Source of the DNA: Ornithinimicrobium cerasi
GTDB taxonomy: Bacteria > Actinomycetota > Actinomycetes > Actinomycetales > Dermatophilaceae
Direction of reading: 5' to 3'
DNA: 64,000 bases
NCBI RefSeq assembly: GCF_003702705.1
Contig: NZ_QZMN01000002.1
Location: forward strand, 248,001 to 312,000
Positions 23,064 to 38,235 of this stretch are shown in pieces. Every line of letters starts with the position of its first letter. Within the stretch, counting starts at the first letter, position 1. The notes under the pieces were generated by a model. The model was not told where the DNA came from. It saw only the letters and a program-made list of their open reading frames with translations, and ran no database searches. A program made the translations under genes and the position numbers.

Positions 23064-24073
23064 TCGCGCCCCAGGTCGCGGTGGAACGTGGTGAGCGTGA
23101 CGCCGCGGTCCTCCAGGTCCGCCAGCCGTAGGGCGAGCTCCTCGGCGGTGGCCACGGAGCGGTGCTTGCCACCGGTGCAGCCCACGGCCACGGTCACGTA
23201 GCGGCGTCCCTCGAGCAGGTAGCCCTCGACGGCCGTGCGGAGCAGCTGCTCGGCGTGCCCGATGAACTTCTTGGCCAGGTCCTGGCCCAGGACGAAGTCG
23301 CGCACCTCGGCGTCCTTGCCGGTGTACGAGCGCAGCTCGGGGATCCAGTAGGGGTTGGGCAGGAAGCGCAGGTCCAGCACGACGTCGGCGTCCAGGGGGA
23401 TGCCGTACTTGAACCCGAAGGACATGACCGCCAGGCGCAGCCGGACGGCCGTGTCCGAGGTGAGGATCGAGTCGACCCGGGCGGTCAGCTGGTGGACGTT
23501 GTAGTTGGACGTGTCCACGACGAGGTCGGCGTTGGAGCGCAGCCCCGCCAGCATCCGACGCTCGCGGCGGATCCCGTCGAGCAGCAGCCCCTCGCCCTGC
23601 AGCGGGTGCGGCCGGCGGACGGCGTCGAAGCGTCGGACCAGCGACTCGTCGGAGGCGTCGACGAAGAGCACGCGGGGTCGCCAGCCGCGGGCACCGAGCG
23701 CGTCGAGCGCGTGCGAGAGCTCGTTGGTGAAGTCGCGGCTGCGCACGTCGACGATCGCGGCCACCTTCTGCCGCTGAGGATCGTCGGCGGTGACGTCCAT
23801 GAGCTCGACGATCATCGACGGGGGCAGGTTGTCGACGACGAACCACCCGCGGTCCTCCAGCACGTCGCCGGCGGTGGTGCGTCCCGCACCGGACATGCCG
23901 GTGAGGATGACCACGTCGCTGCGTCGTGGCGGGTCCGTCGTCAGGGTGGTGCCGTCTGCCGGCTGGTGGTCCGTGGGTGCGTCCTCGAGGGTCACGGTCT
24001 CTGGACTCCGTCGGTCGTGGTGGGTGCCGGACGGCGGGGTCCCGCCTGCCGGATCCGTCCCGGGGTCGGACAC
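23060..24073 (-). CDS. rapZ: RapZ/YvcJ-family nucleotide-binding protein
   Basis: P-loop protein; in E. coli RapZ is an RNase E adaptor controlling GlmZ, while the actinobacterial role is less clear. The 337-residue product has Walker [10 protein letters not shown] near residue 60 (Arg in the usual Lys/Arg position), [30 protein letters not shown] and the C-terminal [13 protein letters not shown] block. An N-terminal extension of about 50 polar residues precedes the P-loop, so the true start could be further in. It sits one base after the uvrC stop. Confidence 0.93.
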   Translation of the reverse strand: MSDPGTDPAGGTPPSGTHHDRRSPETVTLEDAPTDHQPADGTTLTTDPPRRSDVVILTGMSGAGRTTAGDVLEDRGWFVVDNLPPSMIVELMDVTADDPQRQKVAAIVDVRSRDFTNELSHALDALGARGWRPRVLFVDASDESLVRRFDAVRRPHPLQGEGLLLDGIRRERRMLAGLRSNADLVVDTSNYNVHQLTARVDSILTSDTAVRLRLAVMSFGFKYGIPLDADVVLDLRFLPNPYWIPELRSYTGKDAEVRDFVLGQDLAKKFIGHAEQLLRTAVEGYLLEGRRYVTVAVGCTGGKHRSVATAEELALRLADLEDRGVTLTTFHRDLGRE

Positions 24074-24074
24074 G

Positions 24075-25982
24075 TCAGTCGAGCACCTCGCCTGTGCTCA
24101 GGTTAACGGCCAGCGCCTCCTCGGCGCCCTGCAGCCGGGCGATCACCGCCGCGGCGACGGCCGGACCGATCCCGGGCACCTCCACCAGCTCTTCCGCGGT
24201 GACCCTGCGGAGCGCCTTCACCGAGCCGAACCGCGCCAGCAGCGCCTGCTGGCGCGCCGGTCCCAGACCGGGTATGCCGTCCAGCTGGCTGACCGTCATC
24301 GACCGGGAGCGGCGCTGCCGGTGGAAGGTGTTGGCGAAGCGGTGAGCCTCGTCGCGCACCCTCTGCAGCAGGTAGAGGCCTTCGCTCGTCCGGGGGAGCA
24401 CCACGGGGAAGTCCTGTCCTGGCAACCACACCTCCTCCAGTCGCTTGGCGAGACCGATCACCGTGACGTCGGCGACGCCCACCTCGAGGAGGGCGGTCTG
24501 GGCGGCGTTCACCTGGGGCAGCCCGCCGTCGACGACGACGAGGTTGGGCGGGTAGCGGAACTTGGTGTCCCCGCCGCCCTCCTCCTCCCCGGGCGCCTGG
24601 ACGAGGTGCCGGAATCGGCGCGTCAGCACCTCGTGCATGGCCGCCGTGTCGTCAGCCGTTCCCTGGCGCACGATGAAGCGGCGGTACTCCGACTTGCGCG
24701 GCAGCCCGTCCTCGAAGACCACCATGGACCCGACCACGTCGGTGCCCTGCACGTGGCTGATGTCGAAGGACTCGATGCGCAGGGGTGCGTCCTCGAGCTC
24801 GAGGACGTCCTGCAGCTCCTGCAGGGCCTGGGACCGCAGGGTGAGGTCGCCCGATCGGGCGACCTTGTGCCGGGCCAGCGCCTGCTGGGCGTTGCGCGCC
24901 ACCGTCTGCATGAGGATGCGCTTGTCGCCGCGCTGCGGGACCCGCACGCTCACCCGCGAACCCCGGATGCCGGCCAGCCACTTCTCGAGGTCCTCGACGT
25001 CGGTCGGCTCGACCGGCACGAGGACCTCACGGGGGACGTCCTCGCCCCGCTCGCCGCCGTAGACCTGCTGCAGGAGGTGCTCCACGATCGAGCCGAGGTC
25101 CTCGGCCCCCTTCTCGCTCACCCACCCGCGCTGACCTCGGATGCGGCCGCCGCGGACGTGGAAGACCTGGACGGCCACCTCCAGCTCGTCGTCGGCCAGC
25201 GCGTAGACGTCGGCGTCCGTGCTGTCCGGCAGCACCACCGCCGAGCGCTCCAGCGCGCGTCGCAGGGCGCCGACGTCGTCCCGCATCCGCGCAGCTGTCT
25301 CGAAGTCCAGGTCCTGCGACGCGGCCCGCATCCGGGTCTCCAGGTCGCGGACGAAGCGGGCGGTGTCGCCGGCCATGAAGTCGCAGAAGTCCTCGGCGAC
25401 GGCCCGGTGCTCCTCGGGGGTCACCCGCCCCACGCACGGGGCCGAACACTTGTCGATGTACCCCAGCAGGCAGGGTCGCCCGGACTGCTCGGCCCGGCGG
25501 AACACCCCTCTGGAGCAGGTGCGGAGCGGGAACACGCGCAGGAGCGTGTCGAGCGTCTCCCGGATGGCCCAGGCGTGCGTGTAGGGGCCGAAGTAGCGGG
25601 TGCCGGGGCGCTTGGCCCCCCGCATCACCTGGGCCCGGGGGAACTCCTCGCCGAGGGTCACCGCGAGGTAGGGGTAGGACTTGTCGTCGCGGTACTTGAC
25701 GTTGAACCGCGGGTCGAACTCCTTGATCCACGAGTACTCGAGCTGGAGGGCCTCGACCTCGTTGCGGACGACGGTCCACTCGACGCTGGCGCCGGACGTG
25801 ACCATCTGACGCGTCCGCGGGTGCAGCGCCGAGAGGTCCTGGAAGTACGAGGACAACCGGGACCGCAGCGAGCGCGCCTTGCCCACGTAGATCACGCGGC
25901 CGTGCTGGTCGCGGAAGCGGTACACCCCGGGCTCGGTCGGGATCTCGCCCGGCCTGGGCCGATAGCTGGCGGGAGCTGCCAC
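24075..25982 (-). CDS. uvrC: Excinuclease ABC subunit UvrC
   Basis: Nuclease making both incisions around a UvrB-bound lesion in nucleotide excision repair. The 635-residue product has an N-terminal GIY-YIG domain ([25 protein letters not shown]), a UVR motif for binding UvrB near residues 205-240 ([26 protein letters not shown]), the RNase H-like C-terminal endonuclease ([19 protein letters not shown]) and a terminal helix-hairpin-helix ([17 protein letters not shown]). The GTG start lies nine bases after uvrA, so uvrA and uvrC are probably co-transcribed. Confidence 0.97.
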   Translation of the reverse strand: MAAPASYRPRPGEIPTEPGVYRFRDQHGRVIYVGKARSLRSRLSSYFQDLSALHPRTRQMVTSGASVEWTVVRNEVEALQLEYSWIKEFDPRFNVKYRDDKSYPYLAVTLGEEFPRAQVMRGAKRPGTRYFGPYTHAWAIRETLDTLLRVFPLRTCSRGVFRRAEQSGRPCLLGYIDKCSAPCVGRVTPEEHRAVAEDFCDFMAGDTARFVRDLETRMRAASQDLDFETAARMRDDVGALRRALERSAVVLPDSTDADVYALADDELEVAVQVFHVRGGRIRGQRGWVSEKGAEDLGSIVEHLLQQVYGGERGEDVPREVLVPVEPTDVEDLEKWLAGIRGSRVSVRVPQRGDKRILMQTVARNAQQALARHKVARSGDLTLRSQALQELQDVLELEDAPLRIESFDISHVQGTDVVGSMVVFEDGLPRKSEYRRFIVRQGTADDTAAMHEVLTRRFRHLVQAPGEEEGGGDTKFRYPPNLVVVDGGLPQVNAAQTALLEVGVADVTVIGLAKRLEEVWLPGQDFPVVLPRTSEGLYLLQRVRDEAHRFANTFHRQRRSRSMTVSQLDGIPGLGPARQQALLARFGSVKALRRVTAEELVEVPGIGPAVAAAVIARLQGAEEALAVNLSTGEVLD

Positions 25983-25991
25983 GGGGAGCTG

Positions 25992-28946
<2,955 letters not shown>

Positions 28947-28952
28947 AGCACC

Positions 28953-28958
28953 ACTGTA
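28953..28958 (-). promoter_or_regulatory. -10 element of a leaderless uvrA promoter
   Basis: TACAGT on the minus strand ends six bases before the uvrA GTG, so transcription would begin at or within a base of the start codon. No -35 is recognisable. Confidence 0.5.
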
Positions 28959-28997
28959 GGTCGCTCCTCCGACACACCCCGAGTCGAGCGTCTATAC

Positions 28998-29013
28998 ATG
29001 CAGGCCTCTGCAT
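28998..29013. repeat. Inverted repeat between uvrA and gltB
   Basis: ATGCAG-GCCT-CTGCAT is a perfect 6-bp inverted repeat with a 4-base spacer, flanked by ATAC on one side and GTAT after two extra bases on the other. It lies in the 167-base divergent region, about 50 bases upstream of the uvrA start and 100 upstream of gltB, a plausible regulator site for either gene. TATACA next to it could serve as a gltB -10. Confidence 0.4.
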
Positions 29014-29113
29014 AGGTATGCTGCGCGCACTCCTCTGCGTCGGGTCACCGGAGCCCCCGCGCGCCCACGCCGGCGCCCCTCCCCCGGGGCGCCCCGTCAG
29101 AACGGTGGTCGGA

Positions 29114-32100
29114 ATGCCTCTGTCCCCCACCCCGCTGCGCCCGGTCCCCGGCGTCTCCCCCCAGGGCCTCTACGACGGCGCCCACGAGCACGACAACTGC
29201 GGCGTCGCCTTCGTCGCGACGCTCGACGCCCGGCCGCGCCACCAGATCGTGGCCCAGGCGCTCACCGCGCTGCACAACCTCGACCACCGTGGAGCAGTCG
29301 GGTCGGAGGTCAACACCGGTGACGGTGCGGGGATCCTCACGCAGCTGCCCGACGCCTTCCTCCGGGACGTCCTGCCCTTCGCGCTGCCGGAGCCCGGCGC
29401 CTACGCCGTCGGCATCATCTTCCTGCCGACGGAGGGGACGGAGGAGGTCGCCCGGCAGGTCGAGCAGCTCGTCGAGGAGTCCGGCCTGCTCCTGCTGGGC
29501 TGGCGGGAGGTGCCGGTCGTCAGTCACATGGTCGGGCCCACCGCCCTGTCGGTCCTGCCCGTCATGCGTCAGCTCGTCGTCGCGGCCGGCGGCCCCTCCG
29601 AGGGTGAGTCAGGTCTCGCGCTGGAGCGGCGGGTGTGGTTGTGCCGCAAGCGGATCGAGCGGCGCACGGAGGCGTACCCCGTGAGCCTGTCCACCCGCAC
29701 CATCACCTACAAGGGCATGCTCACCACCGATCAGCTGCCCGCCTTCTTCCCGGACCTCGTCGACGAGCGCTACGCGAGCGCCCTCGCCGTCGTCCACTCC
29801 CGCTTCTCCACGAACACGTTCCCCTCGTGGCCGCTCGCCCACCCCTACCGGGTCATCGCCCACAACGGGGAGATCAACACCGTCAAGGGCAACCGCAACT
29901 GGATGAACGCCCGGCAGTCGCGCCTGGAGAGCCAGGACTTCCCGGGGCCGTTGTCGGACGCGCTGCCCGTCTGCACGCCGGACGCGAGCGACTCGGCGAC
30001 CTTCGACGAGGTGCTGGAGCTGCTGCACCTGGGCGGGCGCTCCCTGCCCCACGCCGTGCTGATGATGATCCCCGAGGCGTGGGAGAACAACGCCGACCTG
30101 GACCCGCAGGTCCGCGCCTTCTACGAGTACCACTCCATGCTCATGGAGCCGTGGGACGGCCCGGCGAACCTCGTCTTCACCGACGGCAACGTCGTCGGGT
30201 CGGTGCTGGACCGCAACGGACTCCGCCCCTCCCGCTACTGGGTGACCGACGACGGCCTCGTCGTCCTCGGCTCGGAGTCGGGGCTGCTGCCGATCCCCGA
30301 GGAGAAGGTCGTCCGCAAGGGCCGCGTCAAGCCGGGGCGGATGTTCCTCGTCGACCTCGCCCGGGGGGAGATCGTCGACGACGAGCAGCTCAAGCGCGAC
30401 CTCGCGGCCCGCCAGCCGTACCAGGAGTGGCTCGACGCCAACCTCGTCCACCTGGACTCGCTGCCCGATCAGGTGCACGTCCGGCACAGCCACGCGTCGG
30501 TCACCCGCCGGCAGCAGATCTTCGGCTACACCGAGGAGGAGCTGCGCGTCATCCTCGCCCCCATGGCCCAGGCCGGGGTCGAGCCGCTGGGGGCGATGGG
30601 CACCGACACGCCGATCGCCGCGCTGTCGGACCGGCCGAGGCTGCTCTTCGACTACTTCGTCGAGGCCTTCGCGCAGGTGACCAACCCCCCGCTGGACGCG
30701 ATCCGGGAGGAGATCGTGACCTCCCTCATGGGGTCCTCGGGACCCGAGCTGAACCTGCTCGAGGAGACGCCGGCGCACGCGCGGCAGGTGGTCCTCGACT
30801 TCCCGGTCATCGACAACGACCAGCTCGCCAAGCTGCGCCGGCTCAACATCGCGGGCCACCCGGACCTCGGCTCCACCGTCGTGCGGGGGCTCTACCGGGT
30901 CGACGGTGGCGCCGACGCGCTGGAGGCGCGCCTCACGGAGATCTGCGCCGAGGTCGACGAGTCGGTCGCCCGCGGCGACTTCTTCGTCGTGCTCTCCGAC
31001 CGGCACGCGGACCGGGAGCACGCGCCGATCCCCTCCCTTCTCCTCACCAGCGCGGTGCACCACCACCTGGTCCGCAACAACACGCGGACCCGCGTGGGCC
31101 TCCTCGTCGAGGCGGGCGACGTGCGCGAGGTGCACCACGTCGCCACGCTCGTCGCCTACGGGGCGGCCGCCGTCAACCCCTACCTGGCCATGGAGTCGGC
31201 GGAGAACCTCTGCTCCTCGGGCCAGCAGCTGGACGGGCTGGACCCCGACGTCGCCATCCGCAACCTGATCAGGTCGCTGGGCAAGGGCGTCCTGAAGGTG
31301 ATGTCCAAGATGGGCATCTCCACCATCGCCTCCTACCGGGGGGCGCAGACGTTCGAGGCCGTGGGGCTCTCCCGGGAGGTCGTGGACCGCTGGTTCACCG
31401 GCACCACGAGCCAGATCGACGGTGTCGGCCTCGACGTGCTGGCGGAGGAGGTCGCGCTGCGCCACCGCGTCGCGTACCCGCTCTCCGGGATCACCCCCTA
31501 CCACCGCCAGCTCGACATCGGTGGCGAGTACCAGTTCCGCCGTGAGGGGCCGCCGCACCTCTTCAGCCCTGAAGCCGTCTTCCGTCTCCAGCACGCCACC
31601 CGGGAGCAGCGCTACGACGTCTTCCAGCAGTACAGCCAGCTGGTGGACGACCAGTCCGAGCGGCTGATGACGCTCCGCGGCCTGTTCAGCCTTCGACCCG
31701 ACCGTGAACCCGTGCCCGTCGACGAGGTGGAGCCCGTCAGCGAGATCGTCAAGCGGTTCGCCACCGGCGCCATGTCCTACGGCTCGATCTCCCAGGAGGC
31801 GCACGAGACGCTCGCCATCGCGATGAACCGGTTGGGCGGCAAGTCCAACACCGGCGAGGGGGGTGAGGATGTCGACCGTCTCCTCGACCCTGAGCGCCGG
31901 TCGGCGATCAAGCAGGTCGCGTCGGGCCGGTTCGGCGTCACCTCCGCCTACCTGGTCCACGCCGACGACATCCAGATCAAGATGGCGCAGGGCGCCAAGC
32001 CCGGCGAGGGCGGCCAGCTGCCGCCGGGGAAGGTCTACCCCTGGGTGGCGAGGACCCGGCACTCCACGCCGGGCGTCGGTCTCATCTCCCCACCGCCGCA

Positions 32101-33674
32101 CCACGACATCTACTCCATCGAGGACCTCAAGCAGCTCATCCACGACCTCAAGAACGCCAACCCCCGGGCCCGGATCCACGTCAAGCTGGTCAGCCAGGTC
32201 GGGGTCGGCACCGTGGCGGCGGGGGTCGCCAAGGCCAAGTCCGACGTGGTGCTGATCTCGGGCCACGACGGGGGCACCGGCGCCAGCCCGCTCACCTCGC
32301 TCAAGCACGCCGGCACCCCCTGGGAGCTCGGCCTGGCCGAGACGCAGCAGACCCTCCTCGTGAACGGGCTGCGCGACCGGATCGTCGTCCAGTGCGACGG
32401 CCAGCTCAAGACGGGTCGAGACGTGCTCGTCGCCGCCCTGCTGGGTGCGGAGGAGTTCGGCTTCGCCACGGCCCCTCTCGTGGTCTCCGGCTGCGTGATG
32501 ATGCGGGTCTGCCACCTGGACACCTGCCCGGTCGGGGTCGCGACCCAGAACCCCGAGCTGCGCGAGCGCTTCACCGGCAAGGCCGAGTTCGTGGTGACCT
32601 TCTTCGAGTACGTCGCCCAGCAGGTGCGCGAGCTGCTCGCCTCGCTGGGCTACCGGTCCGTCGAGGAGGTCGTCGGGCGGGCCGACCTGCTCGACACCAG
32701 CGCCGCGGTCGAGCACTGGAAGGCCCAGGGACTCGACCTCACCCCGGTCCTGCACATGCCCGAGATCCCCGAGGGCGCCGCGCGGCGGCACACCACGGAC
32801 CAGGACCACGGGCTCGCGGTGGCGCTCGACAACCGCCTCGTGGAGGCGGCCGGACCGGCGCTCGCCGACGGCACGCCCGTGCACGCGGCCTTCGAGGTCA
32901 CCAACGTCAACCGCACGGTCGGGACGATGCTCGGCCACCACGTGACCGCCACCGCCGGACCGGACGGGCTCCCGGACGGCACCATCGACCTGACCCTCAC
33001 CGGCTCGGCGGGCCAGTCCCTCGGCGCGTTCCTGCCCCGGGGCGTCACCCTGCGCCTGGTCGGCGACGCCAACGACTTCGTGGGCAAGGGCCTCTCGGGC
33101 GGCCGGATCGTCGTCCGGCCCCCGGAGGCCGCGCCGTTCCGGGCGGCCGAGCAGGTCATCGCGGGCAACGTCATCTGCTACGGCGCCACGTCCGGGCAGG
33201 TCAACCTGCGCGGCGTGGTCGGTGAGCGCTTCTGCGTGCGCAACTCCGGCGCGACGGCCGTCGTCGAGGGTGTGGGTGACCACCCCCTGGAGTACATGAC
33301 CGGCGGGCGGGCGCTGATCCTGGGACCCACCGGACGCAACGTCGGCGCCGGTATGTCGGGCGGCACGGCCTTCGTCCTCGACCTCGACCCGGCGCGGATG
33401 AACCCCCTGGCCATGCGCAACGGTGACCTGCACGTGTCCCCGCTGCGCGGCACCGACCACCTCGAGGAGGTCCGCCACCTGCTCGCCGAGCACGTCGAGC
33501 TCACCGGCAGCACGGTGGCCGCCCAGCTCCTCGCCGACGAGACGTGGCCGGACCGCGTCAGCGTCGTCACCCCCCGTCAGTACGCCAGCGTCCTGCGGAT
33601 CCGTCGCGAGGTCGAGGACCGTGGCGACGACCCGAACGGCCCCCACGCCTGGCAGCTCATCCTGGAGGACTCCC

Positions 33675-33682
<8 letters not shown>
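29114..33682 (+). CDS. gltB: Glutamate synthase (NADPH) large subunit
   Basis: GOGAT alpha subunit, making two glutamates from glutamine and 2-oxoglutarate. From the ATG at 29114 it has 1522 residues, the usual length. A 28-residue propeptide precedes the catalytic Cys29 ([12 protein letters not shown]), which becomes the N-terminal nucleophile of the glutaminase domain after cleavage. Then follow the central domain, the FMN/synthase domain ([30 protein letters not shown]), the 3Fe-4S cysteines in [15 protein letters not shown], and the C-terminal GXGXG beta-helix (NYVGKG-like [13 protein letters not shown]). A frame open to 29018 lacks a ribosome-binding site. It overlaps gltD by eight bases. 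Confidence 0.97.
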
Positions 33683-35132
<1,450 letters not shown>

Positions 35133-35186
35133 GGCGGGCCGACCTCGGGCGGAGGCAGGGGCGGGTCGCGGTCGGCCGCTCCTGCC

Positions 35187-35192
35187 TAGACT
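35187..35192 (+). promoter_or_regulatory. -10 element of a leaderless promoter for the MBL-fold gene
   Basis: TAGACT ends six bases before the ATG at 35199, placing the transcription start at the initiation codon. No ribosome-binding site is present between them. An AGGCAGG/CCTGCCT repeat (35153-35159 and 35181-35187) abuts this box and could be an operator or the gltBD terminator. Confidence 0.55.
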
Positions 35193-35198
35193 CGGGCC

Positions 35199-35888
35199 AT
35201 GAGCCACGACAGCGACCGCGTCGGCCACGTCTCGCCCGGCGGGTCGGCCTGGGGTCTCCCCCTCCCGGGAGCGGTGGTGACGAAGTTCAGCGTCTCCACC
35301 ATGGACAACAACGTCTACCTCGTGCGGTGCACCGCCACGGGTGAACGGCTGCTCGTGGACGCGGCCGACGACCCGGGTCGGATCCTCGCCGGCCTGGACG
35401 ACGACGCGCGCGACGGGGGGCGCGGGCTGAGCGGCATCCTGACCACCCATCGCCACGCGGACCACCACCGCGCGCTGCCCGAGGTCACCCGTGCCACCGG
35501 GGCCCCGACGCTCGCCGGCTCCGACGACGCCGACCACCTGCCCGTCCGGGTGGACGTCCGGCTCGTCGACGGGGACGTGGTCCGCGTGGGTGACCTGATC
35601 CTGGACGTCATCGGTCTGCGCGGTCACACCCCCGGCTCTGTGGCGCTCGCGCTCAGCGCCGCCGGCGACGTCCCACGCACTGTCCTGCTGACCGGTGACA
35701 GCCTCTTCCCCGGAGGGCCCGGCAGGACCACCACCCCGGGTGACTTCGTCTCCCTCATGGACGACCTGCAGGCGCGCGTCTTCGACGTGTATGACGACGA
35801 TGCCCTCGTCCTGCCGGGTCACGGCGACAACACCTGGCTCGGTGCCGAGCGTCCGCAGCTGCCCGAGTGGCGGGCCCGCGGCTGGTGA
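35199..35888 (+). CDS. Metallo-beta-lactamase-fold hydrolase
   Basis: A 229-residue cytoplasmic MBL-fold protein, probably a thioesterase/glyoxalase II-like hydrolase. The metal-binding motif T-H-R-H-A-D-H-H is clear near residue 85, further ligands are in GHTPGSVAL and LTGDSLFPGGPGR, and a final histidine is in VLPGHGDNTWL. No signal peptide is seen. The ATG lacks a Shine-Dalgarno but has a -10 box at the right distance for leaderless initiation. The end overlaps the EamA gene by four bases (GTGA). Substrate unknown. Confidence 0.85.
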   Translation: MSHDSDRVGHVSPGGSAWGLPLPGAVVTKFSVSTMDNNVYLVRCTATGERLLVDAADDPGRILAGLDDDARDGGRGLSGILTTHRHADHHRALPEVTRATGAPTLAGSDDADHLPVRVDVRLVDGDVVRVGDLILDVIGLRGHTPGSVALALSAAGDVPRTVLLTGDSLFPGGPGRTTTPGDFVSLMDDLQARVFDVYDDDALVLPGHGDNTWLGAERPQLPEWRARGW

Positions 35889-36814
35889 CCGACCTCGCGA
35901 CGCCGGAGCGGCGCCTGCCGCACCCCGTCGTCCTCGTCCTCGTGGCCGTGGTCTCCGTGCAGTTCGGGGGGGCCCTCGCGGCGACCCTGCTGCCTCTGGT
36001 CGGCGTGTTCGGGTCGGTCGCCCTGCGGCTCGCCCTGTCGGGCCTGCTGCTGTGGGTGGTGGTCCGTCCCCGGGTCCGGGGCCGGAGCCGCCAGGACTGG
36101 CTCGTCGTGTCCCTCTTCGCCGTGGCGCTCACGGCGATGAACCTGACGTTCTACGGGAGCCTGACCCGGCTTCCGATCGGCGTCGCCGTCACGATCGAGT
36201 TCCTCGGGCCGCTGGCGCTCGCAGCCGTCCTCTCCCGCCGGCCGCGGGACCTGCTGGCGGTCGCGTCCGCGCTCGTCGGGGTCGTGCTGATCTCGGGGGC
36301 CGTCGGCACACCCTGGGCGGAGCTGGACCTGGTCGGGATCGCCCTGGCCGGCACGGCCGGCGTCTGCTGGGCCGCCTACATCGTGCTCAGCCGCCGCACC
36401 GGGGCGCGGTTCGAACGGTTGGACGGGATAGCGCTCTGCCTGGCCATCGGCGCCGTCATCGCCGTGCCGGCCGGTCTCCTCACCGCCGGGTCGGCCCTGT
36501 GGGAGCCTGAGTCGCTGCTGCGGGGCCTCGGGATCGCGTTGCTGTCCTCGGCCATCCCGTACTCGCTGGAGCTGCTCGCCCTGCGGCGCCTCACCGCCGG
36601 CACCTTCGGGGTGCTGCTGAGCCTGGAGCCCGCGGCGGCCGCGCTGGCGGGCCTGCTGGTGCTGGGCCAGGTGCTCAGCGTGGTGCAGCTGGTCGGCATG
36701 CTCCTCGTCGTGACCGCCAGCGTCGTGGTCCTGGGCCGACCGAGCGGCTCCGGGGCCGACAAGGGGGCCGATCCTGGTGACGGGGGCCACCTGGTCCCCG
36801 ACACCCCGGCGTGA
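35885..36814 (+). CDS. EamA-family (DMT superfamily) transporter
   Basis: An inner-membrane metabolite exporter of the RhtA/EamA type. From the GTG at 35885, which overlaps the preceding stop, it has 309 residues with about ten hydrophobic helices in two repeated five-helix EamA halves. Typical features include TFYGSLTRLPIGVAVTIEFLGPLALA in the first half and SAIPYSLELLALRRLTAGTFGVLLSLEPAAAALAGLLVLGQ in the second. RhtA-like relatives export threonine or homoserine, but the substrate here is not known. It ends ten bases before terC, which converges on it. Confidence 0.88.
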   Translation: MTDLATPERRLPHPVVLVLVAVVSVQFGGALAATLLPLVGVFGSVALRLALSGLLLWVVVRPRVRGRSRQDWLVVSLFAVALTAMNLTFYGSLTRLPIGVAVTIEFLGPLALAAVLSRRPRDLLAVASALVGVVLISGAVGTPWAELDLVGIALAGTAGVCWAAYIVLSRRTGARFERLDGIALCLAIGAVIAVPAGLLTAGSALWEPESLLRGLGIALLSSAIPYSLELLALRRLTAGTFGVLLSLEPAAAALAGLLVLGQVLSVVQLVGMLLVVTASVVVLGRPSGSGADKGADPGDGGHLVPDTPA

Positions 36815-36824
36815 CCACCGGGGC

Positions 36825-38027
36825 TCAGCCCCTCCCGTCCGGGTCCGAGCCCGCCCTGCCCTCGCTGCCGGTCCCGGCGTTCGTGGTGTCCTGGGGCGCT
36901 GCCGCGTCACCGGTCTTCTCCGCCGGTCGACGACCGGAGGACGAGCCGTCCTCGGGCCGGTCGTGGTGGTGCTGGCTCTCGCCGAAGAGACTGACGTCGT
37001 CGAGGTGGAGCCGGTCGGCTCCCTCCGGGTCCACCAGCCCGGCCCTGACGTCCCGCCGGGTCTTGAGCAGGCTGGCCACGGCCGTCACGGCGAGGATGCC
37101 CACGATCGCGCCGAGGGAGAGCCAGATCGGGATCTCCGGCACGTCGAAGTGCTCGCCGCCGTTGAGGAACGGCAGCTCGTTCTCGTGCATGGCGTGCAGG
37201 ATCAGCTTGATGCCGATGAAGGCCAGCAGGACGGCCAGGCCCAGCCCCAGGTAGACCAGGCGCTTGAGGAGGTCGCCCAGGAGGAAGTAGAGCTGTCGCA
37301 GCCCCATCAGGGCGAAGACGTTGGCCATGAGGACCAGGTAGGGCTCCTGGGTGAGGCCGAAGATCGCCGGGATGGAGTCCAGGGCGAAGAGCAGGTCCGT
37401 GGTGCCCAGGGCCAGGATGACGATGAACATCGGGGTGAGGACCCTCTTGCCGTTCTCCACGACGCGCAGCTTCGTCCCCCCGTCCCACGACTGGGTCACC
37501 GGGAAACGCTTCTCCACGGCCCGCAGGAGGGCGTTCTCCTGGTACTCCTCGTCCCCGTCGTCGTCGTGCGCGAGGTTCTCGCGGGCGAGCTTCACCGCGG
37601 TGTAGATGAGGAACGCACCGAAGATGTAGAACACCCACGACCAGCGCTCGATCGCGGCCGCCCCCACGAGGATGAAGATGGCCCGCATGACCAGCGCCAT
37701 GACGATGCCCACCATGAGCGCGAACTGCTGGTACTTCCTCGGCACGCCGAACTTGGCCATGATGATGAGGAAGATGAACAGGTTGTCGATGGACAGGGAG
37801 TACTCGGTCAACCAACCGGCGAAGAACTCGCCCGCGAGCTGCCCCCCGCTGGTGACCAGGACACCCAGTCCGAAGAGGATCGCCATCCCCACGTAGATGG
37901 ACAGTGCCACCGACACCTCACGCCGCGACGGTTCGTGCGGGCGACGCCCGAGCACGAGAAGGTCGAACGCGAAGATGGCGGCGATCACGACGAGTGTGAG
38001 GATCCAGACCCACGAGGGGACGGTCAT
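36825..38027 (-). CDS. TerC/Alx-family membrane protein, probable Mn2+ exporter
   Basis: A polytopic membrane protein of the TerC/Alx family, members of which export manganese. The 400 residues contain about eight to nine helices and the two conserved acidic membrane motifs, SLSIDNLFIFLIIMAKFGVP and LLFALDSIPAIFGLTQEPYLVLMANVFALMGLRQLYFLLGDLL. A C-terminal hydrophilic tail of about 70 residues includes a His/Asp-rich stretch (ESQHHHDRPEDG) that could bind metal. GGAAGG lies seven bases before the ATG. The 5' leader folds as a yybP-ykoY manganese riboswitch, which strongly supports the manganese role. Confidence 0.92.
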   Translation of the reverse strand: MTVPSWVWILTLVVIAAIFAFDLLVLGRRPHEPSRREVSVALSIYVGMAILFGLGVLVTSGGQLAGEFFAGWLTEYSLSIDNLFIFLIIMAKFGVPRKYQQFALMVGIVMALVMRAIFILVGAAAIERWSWVFYIFGAFLIYTAVKLARENLAHDDDGDEEYQENALLRAVEKRFPVTQSWDGGTKLRVVENGKRVLTPMFIVILALGTTDLLFALDSIPAIFGLTQEPYLVLMANVFALMGLRQLYFLLGDLLKRLVYLGLGLAVLLAFIGIKLILHAMHENELPFLNGGEHFDVPEIPIWLSLGAIVGILAVTAVASLLKTRRDVRAGLVDPEGADRLHLDDVSLFGESQHHHDRPEDGSSSGRRPAEKTGDAAAPQDTTNAGTGSEGRAGSDPDGRG

Positions 38028-38034
38028 TCCAGCA

Positions 38035-38059
38035 CCTTCCGGTCAGTTCTGCGGACCGG
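38035..38059 (-). promoter_or_regulatory. Expression platform of the terC riboswitch
   Basis: CCGGTC (38054-38059), part of the 3' strand of aptamer helix P1, can pair instead with GACCGG (38039-38044), whose last two bases are the start of the GGAAGG Shine-Dalgarno. Formation of P1 would free the ribosome-binding site, suggesting translational activation by metal. A second alternative pairing, TCTGCGG (38074-38080) with CCGCAGA (38048-38054), would break the aptamer. Confidence 0.55.
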
Positions 38060-38177
38060 AGGTCTCTCCCGCACCGCAGACCCACGGGGGGCCTTCCCGG
38101 TGCCGGCTCCCCGGGTCCGGTCGTGGCACGACCGAACCGTCCTGACGAGGACGCCGCCGGGGATACTCCCCTCCGAT
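38055..38177 (-). promoter_or_regulatory. yybP-ykoY (manganese-sensing) riboswitch
   Basis: The minus-strand leader of terC carries the signature elements of this class. Helix P1 is ATCGGA (38172-38177) with TCCGGT (38055-38060); immediately inside are L1 GGGGAGTA (38164-38171) and L3 GAGAGACC (38061-38068). Between them lie the conserved CGTCA core and GC-rich hairpins. Family knowledge: this class binds Mn2+ and switches on mntP- or terC/alx-type exporters, matching the gene that follows. Confidence 0.8.
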
Positions 38178-38235
38178 GGACGTCGTCCATTTTGACACAG
38201 CCGCGCGGGCCGTCGAGCCAGCCCGGCCCGGACGG

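Noticed and set aside
28947..29113. SOS (LexA) box for uvrA
   Set aside because: No sequence resembling the actinobacterial LexA box was found here or before uvrB; the 28998-29013 repeat does not match it.
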